Counted from the stretch's first letter, positions 39,635-53,052 are shown. The stretch is DNA of 64,000 bases from Stenotrophomonas sp. VV52 (GCF_002893095.1 NZ_PKQQ01000011.1:62001-126000), one strand, 5' to 3'. Translations and numbers: made by a program. The notes: generated by a model from the letters alone, not told the origin.

Positions 39635-41593
39635 TCAGGGAACCGACTGCACGGTACGAAGATCACCGTACACGACCTGGCCGCGGAAACCGCGCCGTAC
39701 CTGCTGGTACAGCTCGCGGAACGCGGCATAGTCGCCGGGCTGGCACAGCGCCTGCGCGCCACGCACGGCCCGTTGGTGCAGGCGGTGCCGGGCCACGATG
39801 GCCTGCCCTTCGCGACGCCACTGCAGCTGGTACTCGCCGGCGGCGTTGTGGAAGTCCAGGTCGCGCGGCATCGCCACGATCGGCACCCCGGCCGGGTACT
39901 GCAGCCGGTAGGTCTCTTCGCGCAGGCTGTCGTTGCAGTAGAACGGGGTCGCGTTGTCCGGCGCCGAGGTGGTGGTGTAGATGTCGCGGAACGACTCGCC
40001 GCCCGGTGGGTCCGGCAGCACCATGCCGCCGACCACGCCGAAGTCCACGTAGTCGGTGGCGTGGAAGTCGTAGCGGTAGTTGAACGGACGGGTCAGGTCC
40101 TGCGGGTCGCCTAGCAGGGTCAAGGTGCCACTGCCGTCGAAGCCGGACGAAGCCATGATCGACTCCTCCACCCGCGCCCGGTTCTGCGCATTGAGCCGGG
40201 CGAACGCGCCGCGCATGCCGATCTCGCTCACTTCGCGCGGCTGTTGCACGGTGCGGCCCTGCACGTCGCCGCCGGGCGAGAACTCGAAGGTCACCTCGAA
40301 GCCGGAGCCGTTGCGCGCCGCGTCGTTGTCCGGGGTGCGTGCCACGGTGGCCTGGCGGGTATGCAGCACCGGCGCGCCCAGGTCGGCGTCGGGCAGCTGG
40401 CCGAAGCGCGCGTAGGCGCTGGTGGAATCCAGGTACAGGTCGAACTCGGGCACGTAGGTGATGGCGTGGTTGAAGCGGCCCAGCATCGGAATCGCCGGCA
40501 GGGTCGGCCCGCCGCCGGCGCCGATCAGCACCGGCGTGCTGTCGATCCCGCGCGCGGCCAGCAGCGCTTCCAGGATCACCACGTGGTCCTTGCAGTCGCC
40601 GTAGTGGTTGTCAAGGATGCTCTGCGCCGGGTTGGGCTCCAGCCCGCCGTTGCCCAGGTACACCGCCACGTAGCGGATGTTCTGCGAGACCCAGCGGTAC
40701 AGCGCGGCGGCCTGCTCGCGGCGGTCACTGATGCCGCGGGTGACCTCGTCGGCCAGCGCCTGGATGCCCGGGGTCACCTTGGCCGCCTCGCCGCCCTTGA
40801 GCTGGTAGGCGCGGGCCACCTGCGCCCAGTCGCGGTAGGTGCTGGCCATGATGGTGGGGCTGAATTCCCAGGGCTGCGCGGTCCAGTTCTGCACCGGCAT
40901 CGGCTCGCTGCGGCGGTATTTCCATGTCCAGCGGGCCTGGCCGTTGCGCACGGTCGGCGCCTGGCTGCCCTGCACGCCGCGCTGCTGCACGTACATCGGC
41001 AGCGACGCCGGCGCGGTCAGGGTCACCTGCGCGTCGTCGTACTGCTGGAACACGTTGAAGGTTTCCCACAGGCTGAAGTAGCCGGGGAAATACGGCACGT
41101 TCTGGGTGCGCCGGGTCTGGTAGACCACCCGGGTGCCGGGGGCCAGGTTCGGAAACACCACCACCTTGACCTTGCGGTCGGCATACATCGCTGCCGCTGC
41201 GCTGGAATAGCTTTCCTGGGTGTAGATGCGGTCGGTCGGAACGTCGCGGCGCTGGCCATCGGCGGTGAGCGTGTAGGCCGACAGCACCTCCAGCGTTTCC
41301 ATCTTCTCGCTGTAGCTCAGCCGCACCTGGCTGAACTGCTCCACGGCTGCCTTGGTCTTGAGCAGGATGTCGTAGGACTCGGTCTGCACGTTGCTGGCGT
41401 CGGCGCGCACTTCATAGTCGGCGCGGTACTGCACGAAGCTGAAGTTGTTGCTGGCCTGGGTGTCGTTGGACGCCGGGGCGGAGGTGGGGGCGATGGCGGG
41501 AACAGGCGCTGGGGCCGGAGCAGCGGCCTGCGCCATGACCTGCAGGGGCGCCCATGCCAGTGCACACGCGGCAATCCATGACATGCGAATCAT
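39635..41593 (-). CDS. Secreted DUF3857/transglutaminase-like protein
   Basis: 652 residues with signal peptide (SWIAACALAWAPLQVMAQA). A Pro/Ala-rich linker follows, then a DUF3857 domain at about 55-230 (YRADYEVRADASNVQTES, RVVYQTRRTQNVPYFPGYFS). The transglutaminase-like core has Cys in YGDCKDHVVILEALL near 322, His in NHAITYVPEF and Asp in LYLDSTSA, a complete triad. It is periplasmic or surface-exposed; the substrate is unknown. ATG 41593 has AAGGA 7 nt upstream. It sits between ftsK and lolA; the gap to ftsK holds a SMAG repeat. Confidence 0.82.
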   Translation of the reverse strand: MIRMSWIAACALAWAPLQVMAQAAAPAPAPVPAIAPTSAPASNDTQASNNFSFVQYRADYEVRADASNVQTESYDILLKTKAAVEQFSQVRLSYSEKMETLEVLSAYTLTADGQRRDVPTDRIYTQESYSSAAAAMYADRKVKVVVFPNLAPGTRVVYQTRRTQNVPYFPGYFSLWETFNVFQQYDDAQVTLTAPASLPMYVQQRGVQGSQAPTVRNGQARWTWKYRRSEPMPVQNWTAQPWEFSPTIMASTYRDWAQVARAYQLKGGEAAKVTPGIQALADEVTRGISDRREQAAALYRWVSQNIRYVAVYLGNGGLEPNPAQSILDNHYGDCKDHVVILEALLAARGIDSTPVLIGAGGGPTLPAIPMLGRFNHAITYVPEFDLYLDSTSAYARFGQLPDADLGAPVLHTRQATVARTPDNDAARNGSGFEVTFEFSPGGDVQGRTVQQPREVSEIGMRGAFARLNAQNRARVEESIMASSGFDGSGTLTLLGDPQDLTRPFNYRYDFHATDYVDFGVVGGMVLPDPPGGESFRDIYTTTSAPDNATPFYCNDSLREETYRLQYPAGVPIVAMPRDLDFHNAAGEYQLQWRREGQAIVARHRLHQRAVRGAQALCQPGDYAAFRELYQQVRRGFRGQVVYGDLRTVQSVP

Positions 41594-41632
41594 CGTCGTT
41601 CCTTGGTTGTTCATGCCGTCATGGTCGCCGTG

Positions 41633-41656
41633 CAGCCACGCAGGGCGTGGCTCTAC
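41633..41656 (-). repeat. SMAG/GTAG REP element
   Basis: Minus strand GTAGAGCCACGC, CCT, GCGTGGC. It is identical in sequence to the copy at 55825 and lies between ftsK and the DUF3857 gene. Confidence 0.8.
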
Positions 41657-41686
41657 CGCAGTACATCGGCGCTCCCGATACAGACG

Positions 41687-44053
41687 TTACTTCGGCGGCG
41701 GTGGGGCCAGTACGCTGCGGTCGCCGTTGTGTTCGGGCGGGCTGACCACGCCGGCGTTCTCCATCGCTTCGATCAGGCGCGCAGCCCGGTTGTAGCCGAT
41801 CTTGAGCCGGCGCTGCACGCCGGAGATCGAGGCGCGACGGGTTTCGGTCACGATCCGTACCGCTTCGTCGTACAACGGGTCGGACTCGTCGCCGGCCGCG
41901 GCGCTGGTTTCGGGCAGGCCGCCCGCGCCCACCACCACGCCGTCGCCCATCATCTGCACTTCGTCCAGCACGCCGCTGATGTAGTCGGCCGGGCCGCTGG
42001 CCTTGAGATGTTCGACCACGCGATGCACTTCTTCGTCCGACACGAACGCGCCGTGGACACGGTCCGGCAGCGCGGTGCCCGGCGGCAGGTACAGCATGTC
42101 GCCGTGGCCCAGCAGCGTTTCCGCGCCGGACTGGTCCAGGATGGTGCGCGAGTCGATCTTGGAACTGACCTGGAAGCCGATGCGGGTCGGGATGTTCGCC
42201 TTGATCAGGCCGGTGATCACGTCCACCGACGGGCGCTGGGTGGCCAGGATCAGGTGGATGCCGGCCGCACGGGCCTTCTGCGCCAGGCGCGCGATGAGTT
42301 CTTCGACCTTTTTGCCGACAATCATCATCATGTCGGCGAATTCGTCGATGAAGATCACGATGAACGGCAGCGTTTCCAGCGGGCGCGGTGCTTCACCCAG
42401 TTCCGGGTTCGGCTTGAACAGCGGGTCCATCAGCGGCTGGCCGGCGTCTTCGGCGTCCTTGACCTTCTTGTTGAAACCGGCCAGGTTGCGCACGCCCACT
42501 GCGCTCATCAGCTTGTAGCGGCGTTCCATTTCGGCCACGCACCAGCGCAGGCCGTTGGCGGCCTCCTTCATGTCGGTGACCACCGGCGCCAGCAGGTGCG
42601 GAATACCCTGGTAGACGCTCAGTTCGAGCATCTTCGGGTCGATCATCAGCATCCGCAGGTCTTTCGGCGAAGCCTTGTACAGCAGGCTCAGCACCATCGC
42701 GTTGACGGCCACCGACTTGCCCGAGCCGGTGGTACCGGCCACCAGCAGGTGTGGCATGCGCGCCAGGTCGGCCACGGTCGGGCGCCCGGCAATGTCCTTG
42801 CCCAGCGCCAGGGTCAGCGGACTGGCCGACTTGTCGTACTCCTTGGAGCGCAGCAGTTCGGACAGGTAGATCATTTCGCGGGTGACATTGGGGATCTCAA
42901 GGCCCACCACCGACTTGCCCGGAATCACGTCGACCACGCGCACCGACTTCACCGACAGGCCGCGTGCGATGTCCTTGTCCAGCGAGCTGATCTGGCTGAC
43001 CTTGATGCCCGGCGCCGGCTCGATCTCGAAGCGGGTGATCACCGGGCCCGGATAGGCCCCGACCACCTGCGCATCGATGCGGAAGTCCTTGAGCTTGAAC
43101 TCGATCTGGCGCGACAGCGTTTCCAGCGTGGTCTCGTCGTAGCCCTTCGGCTGCGGCTTGGGATCGTCCAGCAGCGCCAGCGGCGGCAGGTCCGAACCGT
43201 CGCCATTGACGCCACGGAACATCGGGATCTGGGTCTCGCGCTTGGCGCGGTCGCTCTTCTCCAGCACCGGCTCCGGGCGCGGCTCGATCTTGACCGGCTC
43301 ACGCTTGGCGCGCACTTCGGCGTCGACCTTGCGCACTTCCTGGCGCTCCTCGCGCATGGCGCGGGTCTGCTGCCATTCGTTGGCCTGCTCCTTCTTCTTG
43401 CTGAGCAGGGGCGGCAGGGCGAGCACGGCGCGGCCGATCTTCTCCATCACCACGAACCACGAGATGCCCGTGGCCAGCGTGATCGAGGCCAGCAGCAGCA
43501 CCAGCACGAACATGTTGGCGCCGAGCGCGCCGAAACCGGCACTGAGCGAATTGCCGACCAGGCGGCCAAGGATGCCGCCGGCATGGCCGACATCGCCACT
43601 GAACAGGCGCAGGTGCAGGAAGCCGGTGCCGGCGATCAGGAAGCCGACCAGCCCGACCAGGCGCAGCGCCGGGTCCAGGTCGTGCTCGCCCTTGCTTTCG
43701 CGCTTGAGGCCGAACATCGCAAACCAGGCCAGCGCCCCGAGCACGATCGGCAGCAGGAACGCCATGTAGCCGAACAGCTGCAGCAGCACGTCGGCGACCC
43801 AGGCCCCTACCCGGCCGCCCATGTTCTGGATCGGTGCGACCACGCTGCCGGTGTGCGACCAGCCCGGGTCAGACGCGGAATACGTGAACAGACTGGCAAT
43901 CAGATAGAGCAGCGCCGGGGCGATCGCGATCAGGCCGAGATCGCGCCACAGACGCTGTTTGCGCGGGTTGTCGACCGGCGCCGCAGCCGCGGCACGGCGC
44001 GATGCCGCCTTGCCGTCGGCAGACTTGGATCGTTCCGGGACCTGCTTCGCCAC
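41687..44053 (-). CDS. ftsK: DNA translocase FtsK
   Basis: 788 residues. Four N-terminal transmembrane segments ([37 protein letters not shown] and others), a charged linker shorter than in E. coli, the alpha domain, the RecA-like motor with Walker A GTTGSGKS near 440 and Walker [15 protein letters not shown], and the C-terminal gamma winged helix ([39 protein letters not shown]) that reads KOPS. It pumps chromosome dimers to dif at the septum. Divergent from trxB. Confidence 0.95.
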   Translation of the reverse strand: MAKQVPERSKSADGKAASRRAAAAAPVDNPRKQRLWRDLGLIAIAPALLYLIASLFTYSASDPGWSHTGSVVAPIQNMGGRVGAWVADVLLQLFGYMAFLLPIVLGALAWFAMFGLKRESKGEHDLDPALRLVGLVGFLIAGTGFLHLRLFSGDVGHAGGILGRLVGNSLSAGFGALGANMFVLVLLLASITLATGISWFVVMEKIGRAVLALPPLLSKKKEQANEWQQTRAMREERQEVRKVDAEVRAKREPVKIEPRPEPVLEKSDRAKRETQIPMFRGVNGDGSDLPPLALLDDPKPQPKGYDETTLETLSRQIEFKLKDFRIDAQVVGAYPGPVITRFEIEPAPGIKVSQISSLDKDIARGLSVKSVRVVDVIPGKSVVGLEIPNVTREMIYLSELLRSKEYDKSASPLTLALGKDIAGRPTVADLARMPHLLVAGTTGSGKSVAVNAMVLSLLYKASPKDLRMLMIDPKMLELSVYQGIPHLLAPVVTDMKEAANGLRWCVAEMERRYKLMSAVGVRNLAGFNKKVKDAEDAGQPLMDPLFKPNPELGEAPRPLETLPFIVIFIDEFADMMMIVGKKVEELIARLAQKARAAGIHLILATQRPSVDVITGLIKANIPTRIGFQVSSKIDSRTILDQSGAETLLGHGDMLYLPPGTALPDRVHGAFVSDEEVHRVVEHLKASGPADYISGVLDEVQMMGDGVVVGAGGLPETSAAAGDESDPLYDEAVRIVTETRRASISGVQRRLKIGYNRAARLIEAMENAGVVSPPEHNGDRSVLAPPPPK

Positions 44054-44194
44054 CTTAGACCAGACCTTGGGAATGCACTGTTAGTCCTTGATAATAAACG
44101 ACTGATGCCGAGGCCGGTAGGGTTCGGCGCCAATTCTCCGGCGCAGGGGTTGCGAATGCCCTGCTGGCTCACCGCGTTCCGCTGCTCGCCTTGA

Positions 44195-45259
<1,065 letters not shown>

Positions 45260-45285
45260 GCCTGAGCCAACTGAGTCAACGAAAA

Positions 45286-45306
45286 GGCCGGCGCCCAGCG
45301 CCGGCC
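45286..45306. terminator. Bidirectional intrinsic terminator
   Basis: GGCCGGCGC/GCGCCGGCC with loop CCA, AAAA before and TTTTTG after. It serves trxB on the plus strand and lies 12 bp from the 3' end of the convergent amidase gene. Confidence 0.9.
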
Positions 45307-45318
45307 TTTTTGTACCTC

Positions 45319-46857
45319 TCAACCATCGTTGCTGCAGGTCTGCCAGTGCTCGATGGGCGCCGAGGTCACCCCATCGGCGTCACGCATCACGGTGCTCCAG
45401 TTGACCATGCCGTAGCCGGTGCCCTGGCAACTGAGGCGCAGCTGGATCGGCGACTCCGACGCCTCGCTGATCGTCTGCTCCCCGGCCTGGCATGCCCCGG
45501 GCTGGGAGCAAAACGCGGGCGTAAAGCTCAACGTGACCGGAAACTGCGGGTTGCCCTCGAAATGCACCGAGGTTTCGGCACTGCCATTTGACGGCACGGT
45601 CACCCGGTTGATCTTCTTGATCGCAAGCGGCACGCAGGCCTTGCCATCCCGGAACAGACGATAGCCTTTCTCAACCCCTTTCATTGACGCCGCCCGGAAC
45701 ACAGGATCCAACAGCGCCGCTGCATCATCCGGATTGGTGTGGAAAGCCGTTTCCACGATGATCGAAGGAAGGTCCGCGAGGCGATTCTCGCCTTTGTCCT
45801 CCGGGTGCGGCGTTTGTGATACCACAAAAGACTCATAACCCGGTGCACTCTGGATAAGCTCCCTCATTGCACACAACACACTGCTCCCCAACGCGGCGTC
45901 GGGGGCCCGGCCTGGCTGGACAATGATGCGAGTGCCCCTTGCAGTACCTGCCTCATCTGCATTGCTATGCAGGTGAATGGCAACTTCCGCACTCACATGA
46001 TTTGCCAGGAGCGGACGACTGTTGATGTCCTCCTTGTATTCCCGATTAGCCTCAGAGCTTCCTGCCTTGGTGTTCCATATCTCCGGATTGCCCGGATACT
46101 GCGACGCAATGGCGTATCGAGCAGCCATCCGCCACCATTCCTGACCGCTTTCCGGGTGAGGATCCACTACCCCTTGGGCGCGAGGACGAATCACCGGCAT
46201 CTGCGAGCGAGCCTCAATGGCCGCCTTCAGCTCCTCCGCATAGGTAGGCGTGAGCATTCCTTCCATTACACCGTTGTGCTCTGTTCTCTGCGTCTTCCAT
46301 GTGCGTTCCCCGTGGTGGAAGTAGTAGCCATGCCCGGCTGCTACGAATGCCATGCCTGATCCTTTGGGCACACCTCGACTCAATCCCTCATCTCGCTCAC
46401 GTCGCTTGCGCTCCCCAGCTTCACGAGCAGCGTCATCTTCGGCCTTGATCTCGGGGAAGTAGTGATAGATATCGAACCCGCCATACAAGTACTTCACCTC
46501 CGGAACGTACTGCACACGCTCCGCGACAGCGTATAGGGCAACATTGATCAAACTCCGCTGATCCTCGAACTCTGGTCCGTAATCACGAGGAACAAACCCG
46601 CGGTCCAGATGCACGATGATGGCGTTCTGCCTCAAGTCCAACGAAGCTTTGACCTTCCTGCTTCGCGACTGCCCTTCGAGCAGGGCGACCCGCCCCACTG
46701 CAGCTTCGGCCGCCTGCGTCAGCAGCATGTCCATCTCGTTGTCGCTTTCGGGCGCAGGCGAGGCAGCGTGCAACGTCGATGGAGCAAGCCCGAGGCACAC
46801 GCCTGCGGAAAGCAACGAAGCAGAAAGAAGATAGCCAAGACCACTGCACTTGCGCAT
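45319..46857 (-). CDS. Secreted N-acetylmuramoyl-L-alanine amidase (Amidase_3) with extra domains
   Basis: 512 residues with signal peptide (LGYLLSASLLSAGVCLGLAP). Zinc amidase motifs are VAAGHGYYFHHG near 172 (zinc His), AEVAIHLHSNADE near 293 (zinc His) and SIIVETAFHTNPDDAA near 366 (catalytic Glu). Before the catalytic core lies an extra N-terminal region of about 150 residues with a charged insert (DDAAREAGERKRRERDEG). After it is a C-terminal beta-rich segment of about 100 residues with four Cys (FCSQPGAC, LSCQG, QTCSNDG). It would cleave peptidoglycan cross-bridges in the periplasm or outside. GC content is visibly lower than around it, which suggests transfer. Confidence 0.82.
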   Translation of the reverse strand: MRKCSGLGYLLSASLLSAGVCLGLAPSTLHAASPAPESDNEMDMLLTQAAEAAVGRVALLEGQSRSRKVKASLDLRQNAIIVHLDRGFVPRDYGPEFEDQRSLINVALYAVAERVQYVPEVKYLYGGFDIYHYFPEIKAEDDAAREAGERKRRERDEGLSRGVPKGSGMAFVAAGHGYYFHHGERTWKTQRTEHNGVMEGMLTPTYAEELKAAIEARSQMPVIRPRAQGVVDPHPESGQEWWRMAARYAIASQYPGNPEIWNTKAGSSEANREYKEDINSRPLLANHVSAEVAIHLHSNADEAGTARGTRIIVQPGRAPDAALGSSVLCAMRELIQSAPGYESFVVSQTPHPEDKGENRLADLPSIIVETAFHTNPDDAAALLDPVFRAASMKGVEKGYRLFRDGKACVPLAIKKINRVTVPSNGSAETSVHFEGNPQFPVTLSFTPAFCSQPGACQAGEQTISEASESPIQLRLSCQGTGYGMVNWSTVMRDADGVTSAPIEHWQTCSNDG

Positions 46858-47054
46858 TGGAAGTTCCTTGAAGACGAAATGGGTTGCGCCAGATGAGAGG
46901 CGCGATTGGAAATCTGCGCTCATTTCAGCGTCCTGTTTGCGCACTCAAGCACCCTTTTCGCACCGCCCGGAAAAACGTTCCTATCGAAATCCGCGAACCC
47001 ATCGACGCTGCCTAAAATCACCCCTTTCCCATCGCCCTGGCCTATGCTTTGGGC

Positions 47055-48185
47055 ATGTCCGATACACGCTTTCTTCATCGCCTCGCCGACCTTCCCGCTG
47101 CCGATTGGGATGCCCTGCATGACGGGTGCAACCCGTTTGTCAGTCATGCCTTCCTGGCGGGGCTGGAAGAGCACGGCTGCCTGCGGCCGGAGTGGGGTTG
47201 GCGACCGCGCCACTTCACCCTGTGGGAAGGCGACCAGCTGGTCGGCGCGGTGCCGGGCTATCTGAAGGACAACTCGCATGGCGAGTTCGTGTTCGATCAC
47301 GCCTGGGCCAACGCGTATGCGCGGCATGGGTTGGGCTACTTCCCGAAGTGGCTGGGTGCGGTGCCTTATTCGCCGGTGACCGGGCCGCGCCTGCTCGCCC
47401 GGGATCCCGAGACCGCCAGGACGCTCATCGACACCCTGCGCAACGAGGTCGGACGCATGGGCTGGTCGTCGGCACACGTGAACTTCCACCCGACCGATGA
47501 CGACTCCGCCTTCGGACCGGAGTGGCTGCTGCGCGAGGACATCCAGTTCCAATGGCACAACCCGGGCGACTGGTCCGACTTCAGCGGCTTCCTCGCCGCG
47601 ATGGATCACAAGCACCGCAAGAACATCCGCCAGGAACGCGCCAAGCTGGCCCGCACCGGCGTCACCTACCGGATCGTGCATGGCGACGAGGCCAGCGCCG
47701 CCGACCTGCAGGCCATGCACCAGTTCTACCTGCAGACCTTCAGCGAGTATGGCAACGCACCGGCGCTGACCCTGCCATTCCTGCAGCACCTCGCGGCGAC
47801 GATGCCGCGCCGGTTGGTGATCTTCCTGGCGCTGCTGGATGGCCAGCCGGTGGCCGGCGCGCTGTGCCTGCGCGGCGCCGACACCTTGTACGGACGCTAC
47901 TGGGGCGGGGCCACCCTGCCCGGCCTGCACTTCGAGACCTGCTACTACCAGGGCATCGAATACTGCCTGCGTGAAGGCCTGGCGCGGTTCGAGCCCGGCG
48001 CCCAGGGCGAGCACAAGCTGGCCCGCGGCTTCCTGCCGACAACGGTGCGCAGCCGCCACTGGATCGCCGAACCGGCGTTCGCCGAAGCCCTGGCCGGCTG
48101 GTGCGAACAGGAGCGCGCCGACGTACGCCGCTATGCGAAGGTGCTGGCCGGGCACAGCCCGTTCAAGGACGCTGAACCGACATGA
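47055..48185 (+). CDS. FemAB-like GNAT-family acyltransferase (DUF482-type)
   Basis: 376 residues. Peptidogalycan-biosynthesis-like fold with NPFVSHAFLAGLEEHGCL, RPRHFTLWEGDQLVGAVPGY, a basic MDHKHRKNIRQERAKL helix, TFSEYGNAPALT and GLHFETCYYQGIEYCLREGL. It is cytoplasmic with no signal peptide; the acceptor is unknown. The ATG at 47055 follows an in-frame TTG at 47049; neither has a good Shine-Dalgarno. Its stop overlaps the aat start (ATGA), so both are in one operon. Confidence 0.83.
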   Translation: MSDTRFLHRLADLPAADWDALHDGCNPFVSHAFLAGLEEHGCLRPEWGWRPRHFTLWEGDQLVGAVPGYLKDNSHGEFVFDHAWANAYARHGLGYFPKWLGAVPYSPVTGPRLLARDPETARTLIDTLRNEVGRMGWSSAHVNFHPTDDDSAFGPEWLLREDIQFQWHNPGDWSDFSGFLAAMDHKHRKNIRQERAKLARTGVTYRIVHGDEASAADLQAMHQFYLQTFSEYGNAPALTLPFLQHLAATMPRRLVIFLALLDGQPVAGALCLRGADTLYGRYWGGATLPGLHFETCYYQGIEYCLREGLARFEPGAQGEHKLARGFLPTTVRSRHWIAEPAFAEALAGWCEQERADVRRYAKVLAGHSPFKDAEPT

Positions 48186-48916
48186 CTCGACACCTGCCGT
48201 GGCGGCTGGACGACCGCCCCGACGCACCGTTTCCGCCCGCCGAAACCGCCCTGCGCGAACCGGACGGCCTGCTGGCGCTGGGCGGCGACCTTTCGCCGGT
48301 GCGGCTGCTGAACGCCTATGCGGGCGGGATCTTCCCGTGGTTCTCCGAGGGCCAGCCGCTGCTGTGGTGGTCGCCGGACCCGCGCATGGTGTTCCGCACC
48401 GACGGCGTGCGGCTGTCGTCACGGTTCCGGCGCAGCCTGCGGGGCAGCGGCTGGACCCTGCGCGCGGACACGCGGTTCCGCGAGGTCATCCAGGCGTGTT
48501 CGGCCAGCCCACGGCCAGGGCAGGACGGCACCTGGATCACCCGGGACATGGTCGAGGCCTACGTGGCCCTGCATGCGCTGGGATACGCCCACTCCATCGA
48601 GGTGCTGGACGGCGAACGGCTGGTGGGCGGCATCTACGGGGTGGCGATCGGCCGGATGTTCTTCGGCGAGAGCATGTTCAGCGCGGAGAGTGGCGGCTCG
48701 AAGGTGGCGCTGGCCGGGCTGGCGCACTACCTGCACCGGCAGGGCTGGCCGCTGATCGATGCACAGGTTGAGAACGACCATCTGCTGAGCATGGGAGCTG
48801 AGCATTGGCCCCGGGAGCGTTTTCTAGGAGTGGTGCGGGAGCAGGTGCAGATGCCGGAAGCGCAGGAAAGTTGGAGCGGCCGGTTTCGAACACAGGCGGC
48901 GGCAACCTTGGCGTAG
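48182..48916 (+). CDS. aat: Leucyl/phenylalanyl-tRNA--protein transferase
   Basis: 244 residues. Motifs [65 protein letters not shown] and [20 protein letters not shown]. It adds Leu/Phe to N-terminal Arg/Lys of proteins and so feeds the ClpS-ClpA N-degron pathway; clpA and clpS lie 1-4 kb downstream. The TAG stop (48914-48916) is formed by the GTAG head of a SMAG repeat, so the last residues may have changed when the repeat arrived. Confidence 0.93.
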   Translation: MTRHLPWRLDDRPDAPFPPAETALREPDGLLALGGDLSPVRLLNAYAGGIFPWFSEGQPLLWWSPDPRMVFRTDGVRLSSRFRRSLRGSGWTLRADTRFREVIQACSASPRPGQDGTWITRDMVEAYVALHALGYAHSIEVLDGERLVGGIYGVAIGRMFFGESMFSAESGGSKVALAGLAHYLHRQGWPLIDAQVENDHLLSMGAEHWPRERFLGVVREQVQMPEAQESWSGRFRTQAAATLA

Positions 48917-48973
48917 TGCCGGCCGGCGGCCGGCTCCCGATATCGCCTGGAGCCGGCCGGCGGCCGGCACTAC
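48913..48973. repeat. Inverted SMAG dimer (two GTAG REPs head to head)
   Basis: 25-bp arms (48913-48937 and 48949-48973) are perfect inverted repeats, each starting GTAGTGCCGGCC, separated by 11 nt. Each arm can also fold alone. Two imperfect copies of GGTTGATCG(G/A)GCCACGG follow at 48974-49015. Confidence 0.85.
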
Positions 48974-49031
48974 GGTTGATCGGGCCACGGTGGTTGATCG
49001 AGCCACGGTTATTTCCCCGGTTAACGCAAAC

Positions 49032-49061
49032 TTTGCATCCCGGGGCCAACCTGCGTAAAAT
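49032..49061 (+). promoter_or_regulatory. Candidate infA promoter
   Basis: TTTGCA, 18-bp spacer, TAAAAT, with the infA ATG 50 bp downstream. Confidence 0.45.
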
Positions 49062-49110
49062 GCCCGCTCTTAAGGCCAGCTCGGCCGTTTATAGACCTGC
49101 ACAGGACTAC

Positions 49111-49329
49111 ATGTCGAAAGACGACTCCATTGAGTTCGAAGGCACCGTCAGCGAGACGCTGCCGAACACCACTTTCCGCGTTCGACTGGAAAACGGGCAT
49201 GAAATCATCGCCCACATCTCCGGCCGCATGCGCAAGAACTACATCCGCATCCTGACCGGCGACCGCGTCAAGGTTGAAATGACGCCGTACGACCTGACCA
49301 AGGGTCGCATCACCTACCGCATGAAGTAA
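49111..49329 (+). CDS. infA: Translation initiation factor IF-1
   Basis: 72 residues, a single S1/OB domain: [65 protein letters not shown]. It binds the 30S A-site during initiation. ATG 49111 has AGGA upstream; a long upstream in-frame extension has no support. It is followed by an intrinsic terminator. The neighbourhood aat-infA-clpA is common in gammaproteobacteria. Confidence 0.96.
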   Translation: MSKDDSIEFEGTVSETLPNTTFRVRLENGHEIIAHISGRMRKNYIRILTGDRVKVEMTPYDLTKGRITYRMK

Positions 49330-49362
49330 GCGGTAAGGCGGCTTCTGCGGAAGACGCGTTCG

Positions 49363-49385
49363 AAGGCCAGCCCCGTGCTGGCCTT
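49363..49385 (+). terminator. Intrinsic terminator of infA
   Basis: AAGGCCAGC/GCTGGCCTT with a 5-nt loop followed by TCTG. The following 160 bp contain three copies of TCA(C/G)CCTGAC (49402, 49427, 49442) of unknown meaning. Confidence 0.75.
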
Positions 49386-49546
49386 TCTGCGTGGGCGCCA
49401 TTCAGCCTGACCAGGTAGGCCAACAGTCACCCTGACCGCCTTCACCCTGACATCAGTCAGCCTGCCTTGATGCAGATTCGCCTGCCGCGGCGCGCAGGCA
49501 TGGTGGTATCCGGTCCGCTCCGGACCGCCACATCCCGGCCCCCGAC

Positions 49547-49918
49547 ATGAAAACCCTGATCCCGCTGTGCCTGCTGGTTGTCGCCACCGCTGCCGGCTCG
49601 GCGTCGGCACAGACCGCACCCGACACGGCTGCTGCCGCCGGTTCCGACTGCATCACGCTGGCCCCCGACCACCAGGTGGTTCGCAGGAGCGCCGCTGAAA
49701 GCATCCTGCTGCAGAACGGCAGCGACCACTACCTGGTCCGTTTCGCCCGCTCGTGCAGCAGCGCCGCCACCTCGCGCAAGGTGGAATTCGTCACCCCCGA
49801 TCACCAGGGCCAGCTCTGCGGCGCCGGCGGCAGCAAGCTGCGCACCGATTCGCAGTCCTGCGAGGTCACTGCGGTGCAACCCATCACCGCCGAGGTCTTC
49901 ACGCGCCGCGCGCGCTGA
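49547..49918 (+). CDS. Small secreted protein with four cysteines
   Basis: 123 residues with signal peptide (TLIPLCLLVVATAAGSASAQ). The mature part has Cys in GSDC, RSC, QLC and QSC, which could form two disulphides, and a central LLQNGSDHYLVRFARSC. This resembles the small secreted DUF6491-type proteins common in Xanthomonadaceae, but the match is by eye only. It is monocistronic, with a strong terminator downstream shared with clpA. Function unknown. Confidence 0.75.
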   Translation: MKTLIPLCLLVVATAAGSASAQTAPDTAAAAGSDCITLAPDHQVVRRSAAESILLQNGSDHYLVRFARSCSSAATSRKVEFVTPDHQGQLCGAGGSKLRTDSQSCEVTAVQPITAEVFTRRAR

Positions 49919-49932
49919 AGACACCGCCCAGA

Positions 49933-49958
49933 AAAAACGCCCCGTGAGGGGCGTTTTT
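49933..49958. terminator. Bidirectional intrinsic terminator
   Basis: AAAAACGCCCC/GGGGCGTTTTT with loop GTGA, between the convergent secreted-protein gene and clpA. Confidence 0.92.
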
Positions 49959-49983
49959 CGGATCTTCGATCAGCGTCCGCAGG

Positions 49984-52266
<2,283 letters not shown>

Positions 52267-52457
52267 GTTCTACTCCGGCGGCAGTTGTGAACAATATGCG
52301 GCCTACCTGCTCAATTTCCATCACCCTAGCGGATCAGTGCGTTCAGACGGCGTTAGTACTCACGCGGGCGCTCCCCAGAGCCCCGGTGCCGTTACCCGGA
52401 AGGACGCTCGCCGGGGATGGAACCGGCCATGCAGGCCGTGCGCCGGTCAAACCGCCT

Positions 52458-52481
52458 GGGCCGGCCAGCGGCCGGCGCTAC
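52458..52481 (-). repeat. SMAG/GTAG REP element
   Basis: Minus strand GTAGCGCCGGCC, GCT, GGCCGGC, in the clpA-clpS gap. Confidence 0.8.
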
Positions 52482-52588
52482 CGTACACCGCGCGAAATCC
52501 CGATCGGCTACAACCGACGCATCCCGATCCCGCCACGTTCGGAACACCGCGCGGACGTATCCCGATCTCATACCGTTCGGAACAATTC

Positions 52589-52615
52589 GTAGGTCCGGCC
52601 GCTGGCCGGACACCG
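52589..52615 (+). repeat. SMAG/GTAG REP element
   Basis: GTAGGTCCGGCC, GCT, GGCCGGAC. It is inverted relative to the copy at 52458. The rest of 52267-52722 has two related CGTTCGGAACA stretches and repeated ATCCCGATC-like words but no gene. Confidence 0.8.
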
Positions 52616-52722
52616 CGCGCAGCGCGGCTCAAGCACCCGAAGTCGAAAACGCACGAAATCGGGACAATCCCACCGGCGTTCAGACATGACCGAAGCCGCC
52701 CAAACGCCTGCAAAATCCCAAA

Positions 52723-53052
52723 TTACCCAGCCTTTTCCATCGTGCACAGCAGCGGATGCTGGTTCATGCGGGAGAACTCGTTGACCTGGGCCACCTTCGA
52801 TTCGGCGACCTCGCGGGTGAATACCCCGCATACCCCACGGCCGCGGGTGTGCACGTTGAGCATCACCTGGGTGGCCTTTTCAAGGTCCATGGAGAAGAAG
52901 TGCTGCAGCACGGTCACCACGAAATCCATCGGGGTGTAGTCGTCGTTCAACAGCATCACCTGGTAGAACGGCGGCGGCGCGACCTCCGGCCGGGCCGGTT
53001 CCAGCGCTACGCCGTGGTCGTGATGGGGGTCTTGGGAGGGCTCGCGAGGCAT
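52723..53052 (-). CDS. clpS: ATP-dependent Clp protease adaptor ClpS
   Basis: 109 residues. A disordered acidic N-terminus is followed by the fold with [20 protein letters not shown] (Asn-Asp of the N-degron pocket), [18 protein letters not shown] and [20 protein letters not shown]. It delivers proteins with Leu/Phe/Trp/Tyr N-termini to ClpA. Together with aat and clpA this completes the N-degron branch within 5 kb. Confidence 0.95.
   Translation of the reverse strand: MPREPSQDPHHDHGVALEPARPEVAPPPFYQVMLLNDDYTPMDFVVTVLQHFFSMDLEKATQVMLNVHTRGRGVCGVFTREVAESKVAQVNEFSRMNQHPLLCTMEKAG

Noticed and set aside
41603..44194. Plus-strand open frame of 863 codons opposite ftsK
   Set aside because: It is the mirror of a clear ftsK gene. 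The His/Arg/Gln-rich translation is typical of antisense frames in high-GC DNA and has no domain logic.
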